Source: Pseudoalteromonas lipolytica (lineage in GTDB: Bacteria > Pseudomonadota > Gammaproteobacteria > Enterobacterales > Alteromonadaceae). Taken from it: a DNA stretch of 64,000 nucleotides. Under the pieces are notes generated by a model. That model was given only the letters and a program-made list of their open reading frames with translations, had not been told where the DNA came from and did not search any database. Positions 61,472 to 64,000 of this stretch are shown piece after piece. Every line of letters starts with the position of its first letter. The stretch's first letter is position 1. The DNA lies in assembly GCF_001306915.1 (NCBI RefSeq), contig NZ_LJTC01000008.1:186001-250000 (forward strand), read 5' to 3'. Both the position numbers and the translations under genes were made by a program.

Positions 61472-62650
61472 TTAGTTTGGAATTTTAACCGCGCTAACTT
61501 CACCATCTCGGGTGTATAAAATTAATTTGTCACCGGCAACAACAGGCTCAATAAAGAAACCTGAGCTGTCAAAGTCTTCGCGCGATACAAGCTCGCCCGT
61601 TTCTTTGTCTAACCAGTGTAGGTTACCTTCTTGGTCACCTAATGCTAAATATTTACCAGCCACAGTCGGGCCTGTTAAGTACCAGCCGCGCAGTGCTGGT
61701 TGGCTCCAGCGCTCAATACCTGATGTTTTATCTAGACTGTAAATAACACCATCGCTATCAACAACATAGATAGACTGACTATCCATCGATAGATCACGGT
61801 AGCTGCTATATTCACGTTTCCAAACAACATTACCTGATCGAATATCAACGGCTGCTAAGTTACCATTATAAGCGATTGCATAGGCGTATGGGCCGCTAAT
61901 TAATGCTTGTGTATCTACATCAACTAAACGTTCAAACTCAGATGCACCCTTTGGAGAGGCAATTTCAGCACTCCATGCAGAGTAGCCGTTTTCTGAAATT
62001 AATACGCTCAATTTACCTGTTTCAAGACCTAGTAATACACCGCCGTTTGCCACAGTTGGTGAACTTTGACCACGTAATGTCAGTGGTGGTACTTCTTGTT
62101 CGAAGCGCCAACGTTCTTCACCTGTATCTGGGTGCACTGCTAATAATTTACCAGAGCCTAGGTTTACAAAGATTAAGCCGTCGCCTGCAGCAGGTTTAGC
62201 AAGTACTTCGCCAGGCATCGTTTTACGCCAAACAATTTCACCTGTTTCACGGTCTAGCGCGGTTAAGTAACCATGCTCAGAACCAACAAAAATTTTGCCG
62301 TAAGCTTGTAATATACCACCCGATAACTTGGCACTTTCTGTGGTTTCCCAAGGCCAAAAGGCAGGGTTTTCACGCACATCGGTTTGCCATAGCGTATCGC
62401 CATTTTCAAGCGAAAGGGCTTCAACTTCACCTTCGCGGTTTGCTACATACACAACATCGTTATGAATAGCCGGCGTTAAGCGCGAGAAATAATGCTGAAC
62501 ACCGTCACCAATTGATTCTTGCCATACTACGTCTGTCTCAAACTGATTAACAATTTCAGGCAGTACCAGTTCTTCTTCGTCATCACTTGACGAACACCCA
62601 GTTAGGGTTGCGATACACAGAGCAAGTGTTGCCGCTGTTAACTTCTTCAT
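61472..62650 (-). CDS. bamB: Outer membrane assembly lipoprotein BamB
   Basis: 392 residues, part of the BAM complex that folds outer membrane proteins. A lipobox LTGC (Cys19) follows a short signal, then an acidic SSDDEEE linker and eight PQQ-type beta-propeller blades (for example GDTLWQTDV; GEIVWRKTM; GNVVWKREY). It is 9 bp downstream of yfgM. Confidence 0.97.
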   Translation of the reverse strand: MKKLTAATLALCIATLTGCSSSDDEEELVLPEIVNQFETDVVWQESIGDGVQHYFSRLTPAIHNDVVYVANREGEVEALSLENGDTLWQTDVRENPAFWPWETTESAKLSGGILQAYGKIFVGSEHGYLTALDRETGEIVWRKTMPGEVLAKPAAGDGLIFVNLGSGKLLAVHPDTGEERWRFEQEVPPLTLRGQSSPTVANGGVLLGLETGKLSVLISENGYSAWSAEIASPKGASEFERLVDVDTQALISGPYAYAIAYNGNLAAVDIRSGNVVWKREYSSYRDLSMDSQSIYVVDSDGVIYSLDKTSGIERWSQPALRGWYLTGPTVAGKYLALGDQEGNLHWLDKETGELVSREDFDSSGFFIEPVVAGDKLILYTRDGEVSAVKIPN

Positions 62651-62659
62651 CTTAACCCC

Positions 62660-63280
62660 TTACGCCGCTGGGCTAGTTTGTGCTAAGTCATCAAGTTTAA
62701 TTTGTAATAACGGGTTGTTTTCAAGGCCGCCATTATCCGCAGCAGCTTGGTATTGGCTGCGTGCTTGGTCTTTGTCGCCTTGTGCAGCATAAACATCGCC
62801 TTTTAATTCAGCGACTGCAGCAGTAAATGATGCTGGAAGCTGGGCGTTTAGCGTTGTTAGCGCTTGCTCATATTGCTTTTGCGCAAGGTGAACACGAGCA
62901 AGGCGCGTTGTTGCCGTTGCTTTAAGCTCAGGGTTTTGCTCGTTGGTGATGATCCAGTTAAGCTTTTCGCTTGCTGCATCAAGGTCATTCTTTTCTACGG
63001 CTTCTTTTGCCGCAACAAATGCTGTTAGCGTGCTGTAGCTTGACTCGTTATTTTCTTTAATAAACGTATCCGCTTTTTCTAGCACGGCACCGCTTTCAAC
63101 AAGTTGTGTGAAAGAGTCAGATGCTTTCTCAGCCGTGGTGATTTGGTTTTGGTTATAAGCTTTCCAACCATATAAACCACCTAAACCTGCAACAATACCA
63201 ATTGCAAGTGCTAAACCATTTTCACGGAAAAAGCGTTTGATCGCTTCTTCTTGTTGTTCTTCTGTTGAATAAATTTCCAT
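62660..63280 (-). CDS. yfgM: Tetratricopeptide ancillary protein YfgM
   Basis: 206 residues. A single membrane span near 20-40 (LALAIGIVAGLGGLYGW) and periplasmic helical repeats (about 110-200) fit YfgM, which works next to SecYEG with PpiD. N-terminus EIYSTEEQQEEAIKRFFREN is characteristic. Ribosome site AGAGGTAAG. Located between hisS and bamB, the usual place. Confidence 0.95.
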   Translation of the reverse strand: MEIYSTEEQQEEAIKRFFRENGLALAIGIVAGLGGLYGWKAYNQNQITTAEKASDSFTQLVESGAVLEKADTFIKENNESSYSTLTAFVAAKEAVEKNDLDAASEKLNWIITNEQNPELKATATTRLARVHLAQKQYEQALTTLNAQLPASFTAAVAELKGDVYAAQGDKDQARSQYQAAADNGGLENNPLLQIKLDDLAQTSPAA

Positions 63281-63304
63281 GCTTACCTCTGTTGCTAGCT
63301 GGGC

Positions 63305-64000
63305 TTAAATAAGCTCAGCTAGTAGCGTTTTCGCTTCTTCTAGTTTTAAGGTGACTTGTTCTTTACGCTCACGTAAATACTTAATAGTCACAACGCCTTG
63401 TTCTAATTCATCTTCGCCGATAATAACTGCAACAAGAGCATCGCTTTTATCTGCGCGTTTTAATTGCTTTTTAAAGTTGCCACCGCCTGCGTGCACCATA
63501 ACACGAAGACCTGCAACATCTTTACGTAACTGAGCGGCAATAATAGGCGCTTGAATGCTGGCTTTATCGCCCATGGCTGCCAAATATACATCAGCACTAC
63601 GGCGGATGTCACCTACACTTTCTAGTGCTTGAAGTAATAACACTAAACGCTCAAGACCCATTGCAAAACCTACCGCTGGTGTTGCTTTACCGCCAAGTTG
63701 TTCAACTAGGCCATCGTAACGACCACCGGCACAAACGGTTCCTTGTGCGCCTAGGCTATCGGTTACCCACTCAAAAACGGTGCGGTTGTAATAGTCAAGG
63801 CCACGTACAAGCTTTTCATTTACCGTGTATTCGACGCCAGCAGCGTCTAAACGTTCACATAAATTTTCAAAATGTTCTTTTGATTCAGCGTCTAAGTGCT
63901 CAGATAGTTTAGGCGCATCAGTTAAAATGGCTTGTACATCAGGGTTTTTGCTATCTAACACACGTAAAGGGTTGCTGTGCATACGACGCTTAGAGTCTTC
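63305..64000 (-). CDS. hisS: Histidyl-tRNA synthetase (C-terminal part)
   Basis: About 231 C-terminal residues; the start lies beyond the right edge. Motif His[17 protein letters not shown] and the [13 protein letters not shown] and GFAMGLERL motif 3 region are present, then the anticodon-binding domain from about 130 residues before the end. It charges tRNA-His in the cytosol. It ends 24 bp before yfgM. Confidence 0.96.
   Translation of the reverse strand, partial: EDSKRRMHSNPLRVLDSKNPDVQAILTDAPKLSEHLDAESKEHFENLCERLDAAGVEYTVNEKLVRGLDYYNRTVFEWVTDSLGAQGTVCAGGRYDGLVEQLGGKATPAVGFAMGLERLVLLLQALESVGDIRRSADVYLAAMGDKASIQAPIIAAQLRKDVAGLRVMVHAGGGNFKKQLKRADKSDALVAVIIGEDELEQGVVTIKYLRERKEQVTLKLEEAKTLLAELI

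Overview
The window reads as a chromosomal segment of a marine gammaproteobacterium, most like Pseudoalteromonas or a close Alteromonadales relative. This is inferred from the low-to-moderate GC, the Ktr-type potassium system, TonB receptors, sulfatases, a MetJ-type operator, and the housekeeping order hisS-yfgM-bamB-der at the right end. No rRNA, tRNA, phage, insertion sequence or CRISPR array was recognised.

Layout. 1-3.4 kb: ktrB (cut by the window edge) and ktrA run leftward, back to back with a shortened KdpD-type kinase and a KdpE-type regulator; CTTTATA direct repeats lie between them. 3.4-9.1 kb: a zinc-sensing (CZB) diguanylate cyclase and a run of small metabolic enzymes. 10-14.5 kb: a large TonB receptor opposite anmK. 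15-20.5 kb: drug/metabolite (DMT) exporters, each opposite its own regulator, and an MFS transporter. 20.5-26.5 kb: two secreted sulfatases flanking arsH, sigZ and a GGDEF remnant. 28.5-31.3 kb: REP-like and GAG-rich repeats, then the oxygen-linked methionine synthase pair mesX-mesD under a MetJ operator. 31.3-39.4 kb: TauE exporter, serine hydrolase, a Cys-rich secreted protein with a His-rich TonB receptor, and an Old Yellow Enzyme / deacetylase / lipoprotein operon. 41.4-46 kb: an arsenic operon containing an ArsC-ArsR fusion, Acr3, a CX5R phosphatase, GAPDH and ArsJ. 46-52.8 kb: a MerR-methyltransferase fusion, a second MerR gene with a MerR-type promoter, and more exporters. 53-55 kb: a yybP-ykoY (manganese) riboswitch ahead of a CaxA-type antiporter and an MscS channel. 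55-59.8 kb: small proteins, a frameshifted DUF4202 gene, a 742-bp tandem duplication of a lipoprotein gene and an oxidoreductase fragment. 59.9-64 kb: der, bamB, yfgM and the 3' part of hisS.

How it works together. The ars operon offers three ways to handle arsenate: reduction by ArsC then As(III) export by Acr3; conversion by GAPDH to 1-arseno-3-phosphoglycerate then export by ArsJ; and an unassigned Cys phosphatase in the middle of the operon. The segment also carries several scars of gene loss: truncated VOC, RsgA-like, CurA-like and GGDEF genes, the DUF4202 frameshift, and a mesD 3' end that runs into repeat sequence. Coordinates and motifs were read by eye; family names rest on motif and length recognition without database searches.
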